DNA from: Sipunculus nudus
Lineage: Eukaryota; Annelida; Sipuncula; Golfingiida; Sipunculidae
DNA: 64,000 nt
NCBI GenBank assembly: GCA_026874595.1
Contig: CM049308.1
Coordinates: 70,402,624 to 70,466,623, forward strand
Direction: 5' to 3'
Shown: one piece after another, positions 21,901 to 37,300 of the stretch
Layout of the letters: each line of letters starts with the position of its first letter
Position numbering within the stretch: position 1 is the stretch's first letter
Notes under the pieces: model-generated
Told to the model about the DNA's origin: nothing
Databases searched by the model: none
Seen by the model: only the letters and a program-made list of their open reading frames with translations
Position numbers and translations under genes: made by a program

Positions 21901-24900
21901 CGCAGACAGGAATTACTCACAAATATAAACCCTTGAGAATAGGATGTCCCTTCAACTAAGATGAGCAAATGGGATGATGCATCTGCACAAATGAATTATT
22001 TATTACATCTCTGGAAACATGGTACATTAAACAGCAACCTGATCTGCCTGATCTGTCTATAAGAATGAAACCAGCCCATGGAAACATGAATTAATTATTG
22101 TTAAACATGGAGTAATCCTGTAGATATAGGTCATAATAAAATGAAATACATAAATGAGTGTGGTATTTGTACTTGTTTTATAATAAATGCAGATACTGCT
22201 GTTTTAGCTGATATAGGTTCTACTGCAATTGCAAAAATGGAACCCTCATGAAACATTCAAAATGAAATAGCGAAAAATTTCAGCCACGCAAACAGAAAGC
22301 CAACCACAGTATTTATCTTACTGCAATTAAAACATAGCTGAAAACCATCCATTGAAGAAAAAAGAACTTTGCCATATTTATCAATCTGATCTCCTCTCAC
22401 CTGACCAGCGCTTAATTTAAAATGAAATGATACTAAATTTAGGTCAAATGAACTGATTTTAAATTTAGGTTAACTATAATAACGTAATTTTTGCAGTGCA
22501 AAATAGATATATGTCCCCCCTTCCCATTGGCCCAACATCCTGGAATTTGAAGAACAAATTTGCACTTCTTCAAAGGTTATAGTGTTTGCAGAAATCATAT
22601 ATTTCCACAGATTTTACTGTAAAGAGCAAGTTTAAAGTAATAAGTTTCATGCTACTCCTTAGTTTTCAAACTTTTCAAGCACTTTGTTGAAACTTTTTCA
22701 AAATGGAGAAAAAAATATGCAGTACTACAGACATTATCAGGTTCACAACATTTTTATTTTGTCTTCATTGACCTTGAAGATGATGGTCATGAGCTTTTAT
22801 AAACATATGCCAGAAAACGTGGATATCACTGCACACAGACTGCTTTATTTGTTTATATATGTCGACTTGTTTATAATACGTGGGGGCCCGCTAAATAATG
22901 AAAACAAGGGCATCTGGCATTAAGTCAGATAAGCCAGAGCTTTGCAAATGACGTTTTGTAACAAGTGACCTTTCTACCTCCCCATATATGCATACAACCA
23001 CCTTAGGTTACATGTCTTTTCCCTGTTTGTCAATTTTGCTGTGTTAACAATCTTTTTGTTGATAAACAAGTTCATACATACTTCAAGAAGGTGTAATAAG
23101 AACTTTTCACAACCAAATTACCTTTAGATCAAAAATATATACCCAGAGGAAGCCAGATATCATATAAATCCTTTTTCTAAAGGTATGTGAATGGGCACCT
23201 TTAAAGTACTGAGTGATTCAAAAGTTATCCTGTTCACAAGAAATGACACAGATGACTGACAACGACTACAATGGTGACTACTGACTGTGACGACGCCCAA
23301 CCAAAAACAATATGTCTCCTCCCATAGCAGGGGAGACATAATATGCTAAGAATTAATGCCATGGCAATAATATTGGTACATGAAGGTTTGGTATTTTATT
23401 CCTCAAAGACCTCATCTATCTGCTGGGGAAATATTAGTACTTATTGATTCTCATAGGTGGCAGCACAGGCTGAGGTTAACCAATCATCCAGCAAGAAAGG
23501 TGTTAGAGGCCAGTACCCTGACAGGATTCCTAATATCACTACACAGCAACACGGGAAATGTTTGTCATAGTTCACAAATATTCAATTGTTAACCTGATGT
23601 TGCAATGACGGACTCCTTTGATTGAATAAACATATGATGGTGATCCAAATTACCTCCAAAATATAATGGATTTATAAAATAGTATAATAAAAATAAAAAC
23701 CTAACCCTAAGCAAAATTTCAGCAAACTCTGTTAAGAATGTTTGTGCAAAACTGTTAACAGGCAAACCAAATTACCAATGGTAAAACATAATACCTGATG
23801 GAGGTAAAAAAAGGAGAAGGTTCATTCAACTGGAAGGGGCAGTTTTGTTCTGGTACTTACCTGTGTCAAGAGGAGTACGCTGTACCGAGGCTACAAGGGC
23901 TCCCATGCTGGGCTGTGATGTCATACCAGACATTGAATCCACTGCTACGTCTACGACATCAGCCCCAGCTTCGGCGGCAGCCAACATGGCCGCAACACCA
24001 GCCCCTGCCGTGTCATGCGTGTGAACATGGATGGGGATGTCAGGATAGCGATCTCTCAGTGCACCAATCAACATCTTAGCAGCCTGTGGCCTCAACAGGC
24101 CAGCCATGTCCTGAACAAACACCACAACCATGAAAAACTTGTAAGATATTGTATTGGCGATGGTGACTAACATACATTTCACACACACATTCTATAATAC
24201 AAGAAACTGCAGTGAGTTCACTATCATCAGTTTGTAATATCTATCTTTTCACCAATATGTTTTTTGTTAAGTTCTGAAGCCTAGACTCTCACCTGGAGAA
24301 AATTTCTGATTTGTCAGGCTGAAGATAGCTTTTCCCATAAAAACAACTGAGCTATTATTGTACAAAACTATAAAATCATATTATGAAAAATTATTACAAA
24401 AATATATTGATATAGCAAACAAAAAACAAAATAAAAAAATAGATATTAAATTTTTTAATAACCCTCAATTAAGACTTTCTCTCTTTCTATCTGTCTCTCT
24501 CTCTCTGTGCCCCCCCCCCCCCCCCCCCATCTCTCTCTCTCCCCCTCCCTCTTTCTCTCCCTCTTAAAAGCTTAACAGATATAAAAAGAAATAAATATTG
24601 ATTAATGTGACTATTACAGAAAAAGGATACTACCTTAACACCCAGTATATGTGTTCCTGCTTTGACCAACTCATCAGCTAATTTCAAGTAATAATCCAAG
24701 GTGTATTTGGTTTTCTCAGGGTTGGACACATCACCAGAATAGGATATGGACCCTTCCACCACTCCCCCTAGAGGGAAACAAAAGAACTACCATCAGCCAT
24801 GAGCAACTTCTTATGTACTTCTGGTACAAACTACACTACTAAACTAAAATGTATCTTTTCACAAATAGGAACTAATTACTACCATATATATCATATATAC

Positions 24901-27900
24901 ACACATTTTATTAAATCCATGTGTTTATTTTTAATGAAGGTTAACATCATTTTCTCACCAATAATAAAGTAAATTGTTTATAAACTTGTACAACTGATTC
25001 TATAATATGATCATTTCACAGTGATAATTTAAAATATAATTATGGCATTCTATAAAGTCATATTGTATGTTACATAAAACTTTACCAAATAAGGGAAATA
25101 ATATTTTCTGATACATGAGATACATATTTGCTGAAGTGTTGGAAGTATTTTAATTTTCTGGGATAGGCAGGGCCAGCATTATTTGAAAATCCACCACCAG
25201 GTGACAGCACCTACCTGCTTTACCAGCTGCTTCCATACCAAGCACAAGATTAGGCATGTAGTTAAGACAATCAAACACCCTAAACACATCCATCCCTGCC
25301 TGAACAGCAAGGTCACAGAACCTGTAAATACATAACGAAGTTAATAAGGAATATAACAAAAATTCTTGGTTTAACATAGGAAAATGATAATAACTTAAGT
25401 CACTTGAAAGGAAGCCAGAGATAAAATGAAGCATGGTAAAGGAATATATCCTTTTTTTTGCACTCAAAGTACAGTGGGAAAACTTGGTTTACCACACTGC
25501 TTGATGGTCATAAATATTTATGAATATGTTATCAGCAAAAAAAAACAATGATCAGATAATGTTACATTATAGTGCATATTTCTTAAATTCAATGTTACAC
25601 AGATGATCAGCAAAATTCACATAAATACCTAATCAGCCAAATTTGCAAAAATTACTCTTCACTTAGTACTTTATTAACCAATATCATATATGATAATGAT
25701 ATTTACTTGAAGACAACATTATCAGGGTAAGACGTATAGCCAACGGCATTAGCTCCTCTAAGCAACATCTGGAATGGTATGTTAGGGACCAGTTTCCTCA
25801 GCGACTCCAGTCGTTCCCATGGACACTCATGGAGGAAGCGCATAGCAACATCAAATGTGGCACCTAGAAAACAATATATCATTTATCTCAGCACCAAATT
25901 TTCAAACATGAAATAAATTATAATTTTACCTTCTAGTGATGGAGGTTTTGAAAAGTTTAAGGTTTCCAACTTGAATTCTCTAAATCCTGAAAATATACTT
26001 TACCAAGGTACTTATATAATTGTGCAACCCCTAACTTTTACGGATAAATTTTATTTTTAATTAAAAGTGCTAAGTTCTAAGTATAAATATTGCTAATTGC
26101 TGCTCTTGCATCATTTCTTTCAATAATATCACTGTGTGTATTAATTCATGTACAATTTTTATTCATAAAGCTATTATTGAACAAGGCCTACAGGCCTAAT
26201 GCGAACCTGTTCATTGGGAAATACACCAGGTATAATGCTTCAATGCTGGACCATTACTTCTCATGTATATGAACAATGCAGGTACTAAACATTTTGAATA
26301 AGAAACAATTACACAAACATCACTGCTGAAATTCTGGCATGGGTGCACACAACACAACTAGGGACCCATGAGTCTCCAAGCTCAGCTGAGTTTGTCTATA
26401 AGGATATTTTTAAAGAAATTTTTCAGAATGACAGTCCTGTGACCTTAACCAATGACCTTGTGACCAAAAAATCTTAGAACTTAATATCCTTGAACTTGCA
26501 GCATTAGGATTATTGTAACAATCTTTTAAAAAGTGCCCTTGACCTCTGACCAGATAACCTCAAATTCTACAGGTTTCCTCACTTTGGGCAAGTAAGCCAT
26601 ATGTGAACGTTGGAAAGTTCAGGATGAAAAGTTTGATTTACAGTGCATCCACAATCTTTTTAAAGATGTGGCTCCTGTGACCTCAAACTTAGATCTCTGG
26701 ATCCTGGTAATCAAAATAAATTTAGTTATATGGTTGGTCATTATTAAATCAAGTTTGAAGCCAGTTTATTTTTAGTAAATAAATAGAAAAATATTCGTTA
26801 AAACAGAAAAAATACAGGTGGTGCCACCACGTTTCAGGAACTAACAAAACTAGTCATGGTCAATATTCAAGGCAAGATTCATGACAAACCATGCATTAAT
26901 CACTTAGAAGTTTCTAGGACCAGCTGTTACGATTTGTGCCCTGCTAACGGACGGCAGGACATCCGTAAGATATTGGAGATTTTGTATCAAATTTCTTACT
27001 ATTCTGGGGGGTACTTTCAAACCCCATAGCTCAAAGGATATAGGTCGCAGTGACCTAATTTTTGGTTTCCAAGATTTTTTATTGACCTCCCTGGATGTTC
27101 ACTTAGAAGTTTCTAGGACCAGCTGTTATGATTTGTGCCCTGCTAACGGATGGTCGGACATCCGTATGGACGACGGACAAAGCGCCATTCCTACACCTCA
27201 GTTGACTTACAGTCAGCTGAGCTAAAAAATGATTGTAGCTGGCACCACCAGACTTGTATACAACGAAGCTATCAGATATATTTACATATGCCCAAGTTCA
27301 GACTGATATATCAAACCCCTCCTGAGAAATAAGCAGGGACACACAATGTGCAAAAATTATTGTAGGTGGCACCACCAGTCTTGTATATGACAAAGCTATT
27401 TGATAGGTATAAATATGCCCAATTTCAGGATGATATATCAAATTCCTCTATAGAAATAAGCAGGCACAAAAGTCACACACTGTGCAAAAGTCATTGTAGG
27501 TGGTGACACCTGTCTTGTGAACGAGAAACCCATCAAAGACGCATAGACAGGTAAAAATATCAGGCCAATACATCAAACTTACCATAAGTCTGATGCATGG
27601 GGCTGACCACGCTTAGGTGAGAAAGGCAGTTGCCCTGAGTGAACTGTGACAAATTTGCTTGCTCAGGATACTGCACTGAGTGAACTCATGACCTGCACCT
27701 GGCTAGACTGGGTGAACTTTTGACCTGTTGCCTAATCTGATACAGTTGGCAGTCTGCCTTAGCTATAAATAGATTGGCTCCACATGCAGCCCTGAGAGGG
27801 ATGACACCCATGAGGTGATCACATGGTGCCCATGAGGTGTTCACATGTCACGGATGAGGGGATCACATGCCTTGTGCTTGGCTGCACTGACGGAACTCTT

Positions 27901-30900
27901 GATATATATCTGGCTGAACTTAATGAACTCTTGATCGATTGCCAAATCAGAAACAGTTGGCAGTTTCTTAACCTATTTAAATATACAGACACAATCTTAG
28001 CCTGTTGTTAAATCTGTTTACACATAATGAAAGACTAATATGCATTGTTTCAAGCTGACATATTCATAAACTTTTTATCAAATATCTAGAATAATAAAAG
28101 ATGCATTTTTTTTATAAATAAGCTGAATCCCACAACATTTGATATATGACAGATTATTGCATAAAATCTGGGGATGGTAGTTCCTGCTATTCTGAGAAAT
28201 TATGGGTTAATGTACAGATGACCAATGACCCCCGTACAAAAAAAGGTCAATGCAGGTGACCACTAATACCTGAATTTCATATATGGCTCATGTGACCAAC
28301 ACTGGCAGAAAATTTGGTGATGATAGCTCTGGCCATTTCTGAGATTATCATTTTAGTAATCTTTTTCGGACAGATGACTAGGTTCAACTTCCTGTAATTC
28401 GGCAAAAATTCCCTGAACATGAACCATTTGAACAAACTTGAGAGAGATGGTATAAAAGATTTTTTCTGTGAAATATTGAACAAATTGGTTTGACCGTTTC
28501 GGAGGAGAAGATTTTTTTTAAGGTTTTTTAGCTTTTTCTCTATAAAATCTGAGAAAATGCAGATTTTTTCAGATGGCTAATTTTTTGCATTAAATTTCAT
28601 GATGCTAGCTCCAGTCAATCCAATAGTATGGGTTAACGTATACCTGTGATTGTTAACATTGCCTGGCATAAGGAATATCTAAAATCATAAATCTACATTT
28701 TTTTTAAGTTTTTAAAAAACATTCTTGTCAATATTAACCAAAGATAACCTGAAATCTAAATGTCTGGAAGCATAGTGTAATGGATGCTGATAAACTGGTT
28801 CCAGGCTAGATGGATCTGCTTCACACAGCTAACATATACGGTAAAATGACTCAATTCAATCTTTATTATTCAGCCAAAATTCATTCTTCGGAACCATAAA
28901 AGACAATTAATTATTATAAGAATTATTCAGGGGATTATTCTTGTAAAATATTAAACAAATTGGCCTCAGTGGCATCAGTCAAAAAACGTTTTGCAGGTTT
29001 AGAACTCATATGGGAAAATAATGCAAAATGGCTAAGTTAAGCTTCCCATTACTCAGCCAAAAAACACTGAACCAAAACCATTTGAACAAACTTGAATTAT
29101 CAACATCTAAGGATAATTAATGTGTGAGCTTTAAGAATTTGGCCAAGTGGTTTTTGAGAAGAAGATCTTTGTAGCCACTGAGCTAAAATGGGCTGTTATG
29201 GCATATGACTAAATTCAGCTTCCCATAACTCAGCCAAAAGTCACTGAACTGAGACCATTTGAACAAACTTCAGAAAGCACTACCCTAGGATCATTTCTGT
29301 GCGATATTAAACAGTTTGGCCATATGGTTTCAGAGAAGAAGTTTTTTGTAGCTGTCAGTATAATAAGGGCACTGATGACCCCCGTACAAAAAAAGGCCAA
29401 TGCAGGTGGCGCCACCAATATCTCAATTTCAGATATGACTCATGTGACCAACATTAGCATAAAATTTGGGATGATAGCTCCAGCTGTTTCTAAGATTGTG
29501 ATCTTAGTATGCTTTTTTGGACAGATGACTAAGTTCAACTATCTGTAACTCGGCCAAAAATCATCGAACTTAAACCATTCGAACAAACTTGAGAGATTGC
29601 TCCAGGGATCATTTCTGTGAAATATTGGACAATTTGGCCAAACAGTTTTGGAGAAGAAGATTTTTAAAGCTTTTTTTAGGTTTTTCCCTATAAAATCTAA
29701 GAAAATGCAGTTAGCCAGAAAATAAGCAAAATCCGATAGTTTTTTAGATGACTAATTTTTTGCATAAAATTTCATGATGCTAACTCTTGCCATTTTTAAG
29801 ATAGTATAGGTTAACATACAGACGACGGACGACGCCACACCATCGCATAAGCTCACAGGTTCACTAAAAAGAATGAATATACATAAATTTTATATGGATT
29901 GCTGCACATTTTTGTTTTCTGCATGCAAGCTGCCAAAGTTTCACATATTCTGTCTCCATCAGCAAATACAAACAATTCTATATTCATTGTCCTTGGTTCC
30001 AAAGGATAATGTACTGATGCAGCCATAATAAAAATAATCTCTAAACTAATTAACTCAGTGCTTTTGAATCCTAAGTCTACTGACCTGACAGTCACTGGAA
30101 TGCCATCAAATTAGAATAATGTGAAATTGTGTTTACTGTTCTCACCTCCCCAGTTTTCAAGACTGAACAGTTGATTCATATTCTGAGATACAAATGGTGA
30201 GATTCGCTTGAGGTCATGTGACCTGACTCTGGTTGCCAGGAGCGACTGGTGAGCATCACGGAATGTGGTATCCATGAGCAGCAGCCCCTGGTGGTTACGG
30301 ACAGCTTTGGCAAATCCTTCAGGTCCCTTCTCATTCAATACATCCTTCCATCCACGGGGTTTCTCAGGCACTAAAATCCAGAGCAAAACACTACATTCCT
30401 GGAGATATACCAAACCTGGGGTCACCCTAGTTATTTCATTTACATGAAGTTACTGTTCTTCAATACTTATTAAATGTTCATTTCCTTAATAATTATGGGG
30501 TACCTTTGAACAATATTGTAATTTACATTAATTACTGCTTTTGCTTTTCAGCACCATCTATCTTTCAAACACTGAACGATTTAGAAGTTTAAGATACCTA
30601 TCTTTTTGATTAAATGTTAACTTTAATCATATTTCACCTCAATGCAGTGAAACGTTATGTAGTCTTGTTGGCGATCCTTTCAAATGTATAAGAATATACA
30701 AAGAATGATCCAGTTTTAATGCCTTTCTCAAACATGTGTTTCATTAAATGAACACAAGGTGGTGCTGATATGCAAAAGCAGTTTACATTATTAATAATGC
30801 AGACGTAAGCTGGGGAACCCCATTAAGTGCTTGGTTGCTAAGCCCCACTCTTTCATCAGTGTCTCATTTAAGGGCATATACTGTGGTTGGCTTAATATTC

Positions 30901-31325
30901 CCAGTTTAACATTTAACCATTTTCACTTTTTTTTAAGTCTTTCACACGAATACCATTTTCGCAATCTTACAACAGACTTATCACAGATTGTACAGTCATT
31001 ACTGAATGATTCATTCATGTATGCAAAATGCTAACAATTTACACACAAATAATACAAAAAAAAAACGAATTTACTGATAACTAAATATGAGTGTTTTTTT
31101 CAACAATATCCAGCTTTTATCTTTCAACTTTGGACACTATGGTTAAAGTAGATGAGATGCCAAGAATGTTATGGTATTCACCCTGGTACAAGTAAGCATA
31201 AAATTCCTGAAGCTTTTATTTTTTACATTAATCTCCATTTCACAATTATTGCAAATCTGAAAGCCTTGGGAACAAAAGGTGACCCACAGTTTAAAAATAT
31301 TTAAATAAATAAATAAATAAATAAA

Positions 31326-31379
<54 letters not shown>

Positions 31380-34300
31380 TGCTAGCACAGTGCTTGAATA
31401 AAGGTCTTATATGCACGTTACCGATCTGTTTATTTCCACCATTAGCGTTTCAGCTGAGGAGATCTCTAGAATCTATGTTGAAACAATGTATCTCCTGTCC
31501 CTTATCCCCAAACACCAAATATAAAGCATACCGGTAAGTCATTCCATGTGAAATACAAACTTTTGCAAATTTTAACATCTGGCCTACTGATATTTAGCTT
31601 CTTTTATCATATATATTATTTATCATTATTTTACTTATTTGTACTAACAAATTTTAGCCTGTCACTTCAATAGGTTTTGAGATTTGGGGACTTAAAAGAA
31701 GGTATCCCTTATTCTTTAACTTTTAAACTATTCACACAACATGCTTGAACTTTATAAGAATGATTGAGGACCATATGTTGTCCATCACTTCTAAAATGTT
31801 TGATCCAAAGAAATTTATTTTGCAAGTGATGCCTTTCTGAACACTGTAATTAATTCAAGGTAAGGAGACAGGCTTGGTTTTTTTTTTTTTTTTTTTTCTT
31901 GGTTTTTCTGTTGATTTCAAATGAAATGAGCTGCATACCAACATACACACATATACATATGAGAAAAATGAACAGACTTGCAAGTTAATTCCATAGATCA
32001 GATTTACATTTTAAGACATCCATTTCTTTCTAATGTTCATAACTAGTACAAGAGTATAACATAATTTTGCAATGATAATTATCCATTCTTGAAATACTAA
32101 ATTTTTTATATATATAAGCTGTAAAATAAAATATTAGCCAATGTAGAGGTACACGCTGCTGTGAATGCCCTGTCACTGATTCTGTGAAAATGCAGCAGTG
32201 GTCACCATTTAAAATAAATATACCATAAATATACCTTTTGAAAAAGGCAGTCAAGCAAATAAAAAAAAAAAAATAACTGGGTATGATTAATATTTAATAT
32301 ATAAATTGTTGATGAATATATATGTACTATAAGTGGTCATAGCATCAAAATTAAGAAATATAAAAAATATAGAAAAAAGTTTGATAAAAATATAATAAAA
32401 GGAGTACTGCAAAGAAACAGTATTCACTTATATGTGGCCTGTGACAAGGTCTGGTTAAACCATGCAGGATTATGTACATTAAGTAAAAATTTTAAATATC
32501 ACATATCACAAATATTTGCTATAACTTTTATGCATAAAACTTTCAAGTTTATTTAAAGTGAAGTAATACTACTCAAAAGCATGATTTCCTAAAAAAACAG
32601 TTTTTTACCACATTTGACATTTTAGTTGCTCAGATATCTGCAGAGAGCATTGTGTAAAATCTTTCAAGCCTATTAACAGACACTGAAAGAGTATATAAAG
32701 TATTGAGTTTACCAATGTGTTCACTGAAAAAAACAAAATGCTATTATATGCTGGGCATTCTCTTGTAACATATAACAAAACAGAACCATACAATTCCATT
32801 TAGGGAAGCATTTGAAGCCTCACAAATAAGGTTAAATAAATATTGGTTAGGGTGAAAATTTGATAAAAAGCACCTCTGCCTGTAAGGGGTTAGAAAACCA
32901 TGTGAAATGCAGGCAGTGGCATCACTGCCTAATGTGCCTTATTATAATCAAACAGCTTACCAGTTTCCACTTCAGCTATCATTGATCAAATTGTACAATA
33001 TTAGTTAGTATCAATGGTCTGAATTCTACAAAACATGTGATGTCTGATGGCTTCGTTTTTCACAATGTAGCAGGATACATTTCTTTATTATCTCAACCAG
33101 AGAAACTGGACCGAAGTTTATATTTAATAAGTGACTGTGTATCTTTTTATTGCCCTTTTTGTGTGTATAAAAATATTAGTCAAATTTATGAATGGTGCTT
33201 CCATAAATCAAATTTTGCAAGAGGTGTTTCATGATGCAGGAAGGAATCAATATAAACTGGCCACGTCAACATGCTTTAAATTCACAGCTTTCAGCCAATA
33301 ATGAAGAATATTATTCGCTGCAAGGTGGGATATTGTATAGCTGTAAAACACATTATATGATCATACAGCAGCATGCATAACAAAGGGTATAATAGACAGT
33401 AAAGGCAGTAGTCAGGGCCATCTAAAACTTTTTAGTTGAACTGTCGGTGTGATCCTGTGATTTGGCAATATTAGGCGCTTTCTTTGACCTAAACTGGAAA
33501 TAAGTGTGGGTCCTTTAGTGCTCATCATCCCAAACCTGAAAAGTGATGTGCTAATATGCAAATAAGAGGGAATTTCCATTTTCTTAAATGGCCTTGTGAC
33601 ATGTGCAAATACCTAGGTTTCATGCCAGTAATATGAGCAATGACGGAAGCTTCTGCCTCAGTCACATCCAGCCAGGCATTAGATTATATTTTAATTTACA
33701 TACGTTGGTGGAAAATATAAAAAGTTACCACAGGCGTACATACAGATCAAAATTTTTACTTGTATATATGAAATCAAACAAGGAACTGACAGTTGCAGAC
33801 ATCCGCTTGACTATATTGGTACTGTTACAGGACCACCAATTATTAATTAAGTATAATAACTTCGAACAATTTGTATTGATCAACTGGTGCAAATCAAGTG
33901 CCCAGTAAACCTCTAAATAATGATCAGAAGATCCTGTTTGGAAAAAGAGGTACAAGAATTTAAATGTGTCAGATATGACAGGTGTTCATATATGGAGAAT
34001 ACAGGTATGGTTTGAGTGAGTGTGTGTTTGCAAGTCCTTGTGCAGCTTTATGAAGCCCTTACACTGTGTATAAACAGTATAAATGTCCATTGTGTGGAAC
34101 ACAATTTCCTCATGTGGACTACCTGGAAGTATGCAGAAAAAATTTGAAAATATGATTTCTCCTACATATGATATTAATTTCATACCCCTCCTTATCCGGT
34201 GTAGTACACAACACAGGAGGTACACCACAGGTGAAAGGTAAGTCACATACAGTATTATTGCATGCTGGGAAAGGATTCAGATGCATTCATCAGTGCTTGT

Positions 34301-37300
34301 TTTACTAATTCTGTGTGCAAGTGTGCATACATATGGATGTACCTCTGTGTGTGTGGATTCTAATCATAGGCAAGGTTAGAAATGATACTCTTCTCTTGGT
34401 GTTTATTGTCTATATTGTGCTTTTATGTATAAAAATCTATTTTACAATATTATAAGCAGAATATTTATTTGCAATGTGTTAGTAGGGGGAAAATTACTAA
34501 GTTTCAATATTTGAAAAAAACTACTAATTTTTTATTGGAAAAAGATTAAAATAAACATTTACCTTCCTAAAATAACAACAATGAATACAATAGTAGCCAC
34601 TTGCAGCAATTAACCCAGCAGTACCCATTGAAAGAGCATGCTCAAGGAATTATACAGGGAATAAAACTTAGGAAAGTCATTAGGATAAAATTCAAATTTT
34701 AATTCCATTCCCAAGCTATAACAAAGAAGTCCTAAAAAAGGATGAAAATGTTAACCAATCTGACCTGTTATATGGGGACATGCTGCCAATGATTTTCCTT
34801 TACGTCATGCATGTAATATCCAATCATCTATATGATTAAAAAAATTAAAACCTCTGACACCGAAAACAACATAGCATGATCATAGCTTAGTAACTGCATC
34901 TATAATATGAATGTGTAACCAATGCATTAACTGTAGGTGAGCTAAAGGCTTACCATGACCATCTGTGGCTTTTTGGTGTTGAAAAAAAAAAATCAATAAT
35001 TAGTACTTTTCATTTCAATCAAGAAAACAACAAAATATGGATAGTATACAAAAAGTGATAAAAATACATAAACACTCCCAAATATTAAAAGCCATAGCAA
35101 CTCCAATAAAATCCCAAAATGATCAAATTTTGACCTGATATTCAAGTTGGAAAAATTACTTTTACTTCTATTTATGTAACTGATCTTTAATTCATACTTT
35201 ATATGAGCCTCTTTTTTAAATTACAACAATTTTTTTTATCTTGCAGTATTATGTTATATAGAAACATTTTTATTTAAACTATGTATACATTGTTGTATAT
35301 TTAATTTTGGATTCATAATAAATAAAAATATTACTATAGAACATGCAAACCACGAGAATAAAAATTACACTGACTATTTATAGGACTACACCTGTTTTGT
35401 ACATGCAGCCGAATGAGAAGAAAACAGTACAGTGAGAAAATTATTGGAAAACAGTGAGAAAATTATTGGAAAACAGAAGCATTCTGTGATTTTGACAGTG
35501 TTGATGGTAACATACGGTTGCTGGGGGGGGGATGAAATTGAAATGTCAAAATTTGAATTTATAAATCAATAAGAGGCTGCAGGGTTTGAAAAACTTTATA
35601 CAGGGCTTGAAATAAGCAGAGCTCTCATGAAACACATTTCACTGTACGAAATATCCACAGCCCATTTCTAATTCAAGTTGACATGCATTTATGGATTTAC
35701 AGAATTTTTAAAAAAGGAAAATTTGGAGCAGATTCAAAATAAATATGTTTAAATTTTGAAATGACTTACTTGTTTATGAAACAGTTTAACTATTTAAATT
35801 CAAATAACGTCTTTAGATGTAAAAATATCAAGCCCATGACTGAAAATTGAATGATTAGGTGGGTCAAATCAATGTAATCTTAATCCCTGTAATATACTGT
35901 CACTTAGAAAGAACTATAGTAAACAGAGCACAAACCAAAAATATGTGGTGCTGTACACAAGAACAATGTGCATGTCCTTACAAACTGTCAACATATGAGC
36001 AAACATTAATTTCATACAGCTCTTACAATCTAACACCCCCCCCCCCCCCACACCTCTTAAACAAGACATCCAACATCCAAGTAACTTACTGTATGGGGTA
36101 ACAGGAACAGTGGGGGTGATGTCAGCAGGTGGAATGCTGGTTGCTATTGGCGTCGCTGGTCCATTTACCATGACCTCTGCTAGGTATTTAAGGATTTTCT
36201 GGGCTCGGTTTTGTGATGGTTTCAGTCTAAACAGCTGTGGGTTTTCATCAATAAAGTAGGTGTCCACTGTGCCAGACAGGAATTTTTCATGTTGTAGCAC
36301 ATTCATCAGGAATGGGATGTTGGTCTGAAAAGAAAAATATTAAAACAATTACTTATTCACAGTCAACAGGGAAACATTTCAGAGATGATAACAAGTGACC
36401 CATGGGTCATGATGTTCAGCTGACTTAAACAGTCTGTAATGTTAAAATTCTGGAGTGCTAAAAACACATAAAAACAGACATAACTAGCAAAACATAGGTC
36501 ATAGTGAATTTTTGCAAGGAGAGATACAAAGGGCCTATCTAGATTTTACGTTAAAAAGTTTCTAGGTCAAGCAGTTATGACGTGTGCCTTGTTAAAAACT
36601 GACCAGCAAAAATTTCTGAGTACAAAAAATACAATAAAGATATGTATAAAAATAAAGAAAATATAGATTGCACCACCAGTCTTCCACAGCTGAAAGGGCC
36701 TTCCATGATCAATATGATTGTTAAATTCCAGAAATATCCATGCAATTATTACTGAGATATTTTATCTAAAGTCAAATTTCATAAACAACAGCTGAAAATT
36801 TTAACATTTTGCAAATGTGTCTGCAACACTGGCAGGGCCAATTTTCATCATTTTTTGCATGGTTATAATGTCAATGTGCAACTGATGCACAAAGTTTTAG
36901 TTTTAGGGTGGGAAGCAAAAGTCTGATTTTTAAAGTGCTAAAAACACACAAAAATGCATGCAACTCAAAATACAGGTAACAGTGACCTACTTTTTGGTAA
37001 GCACAGAGTTTTACAAAGGCCCTAATGTGATTTCAGGTTAAAAGTTTTAGGTCAAATGGTTTTGATTTGCGCCTTGTTAACTGACGGCCGGAAGGACGGA
37101 CAGACAGACAGATGGCTTGACGGACGAGGGACCGTGAGTGATCACTACAGCTCAGATGACCTATGGTCAGTTGAGCTAAAAAGGAGGACACAGATGCCCC
37201 TGGTTCACAATTCATCATTACTCTGCTCTCTAAGGGGATGATGTAGTCCAGAACTGGTCAGTTAAGATTATCTGTTTGTTTAGAGAAAATATTTACCTTT

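Larger units (their letters stand above)
25864..30145 (-). other. PC intron 10
   Basis: 4.3-kb intron, more than half of it repeats (26340-27230, 27231-27560, 28150-29860). No coding segment recognised. Confidence 0.6.
30371..36089 (-). other. PC intron 9
   Basis: 5.7 kb, the longest intron between coding exons. It holds a CAACCACAGTA-type terminus in inverse orientation (30879-30889), TA and A-rich microsatellites, and the possible microexon at 34954-34968. Otherwise AT-rich sequence with no recognised gene. Confidence 0.6.
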
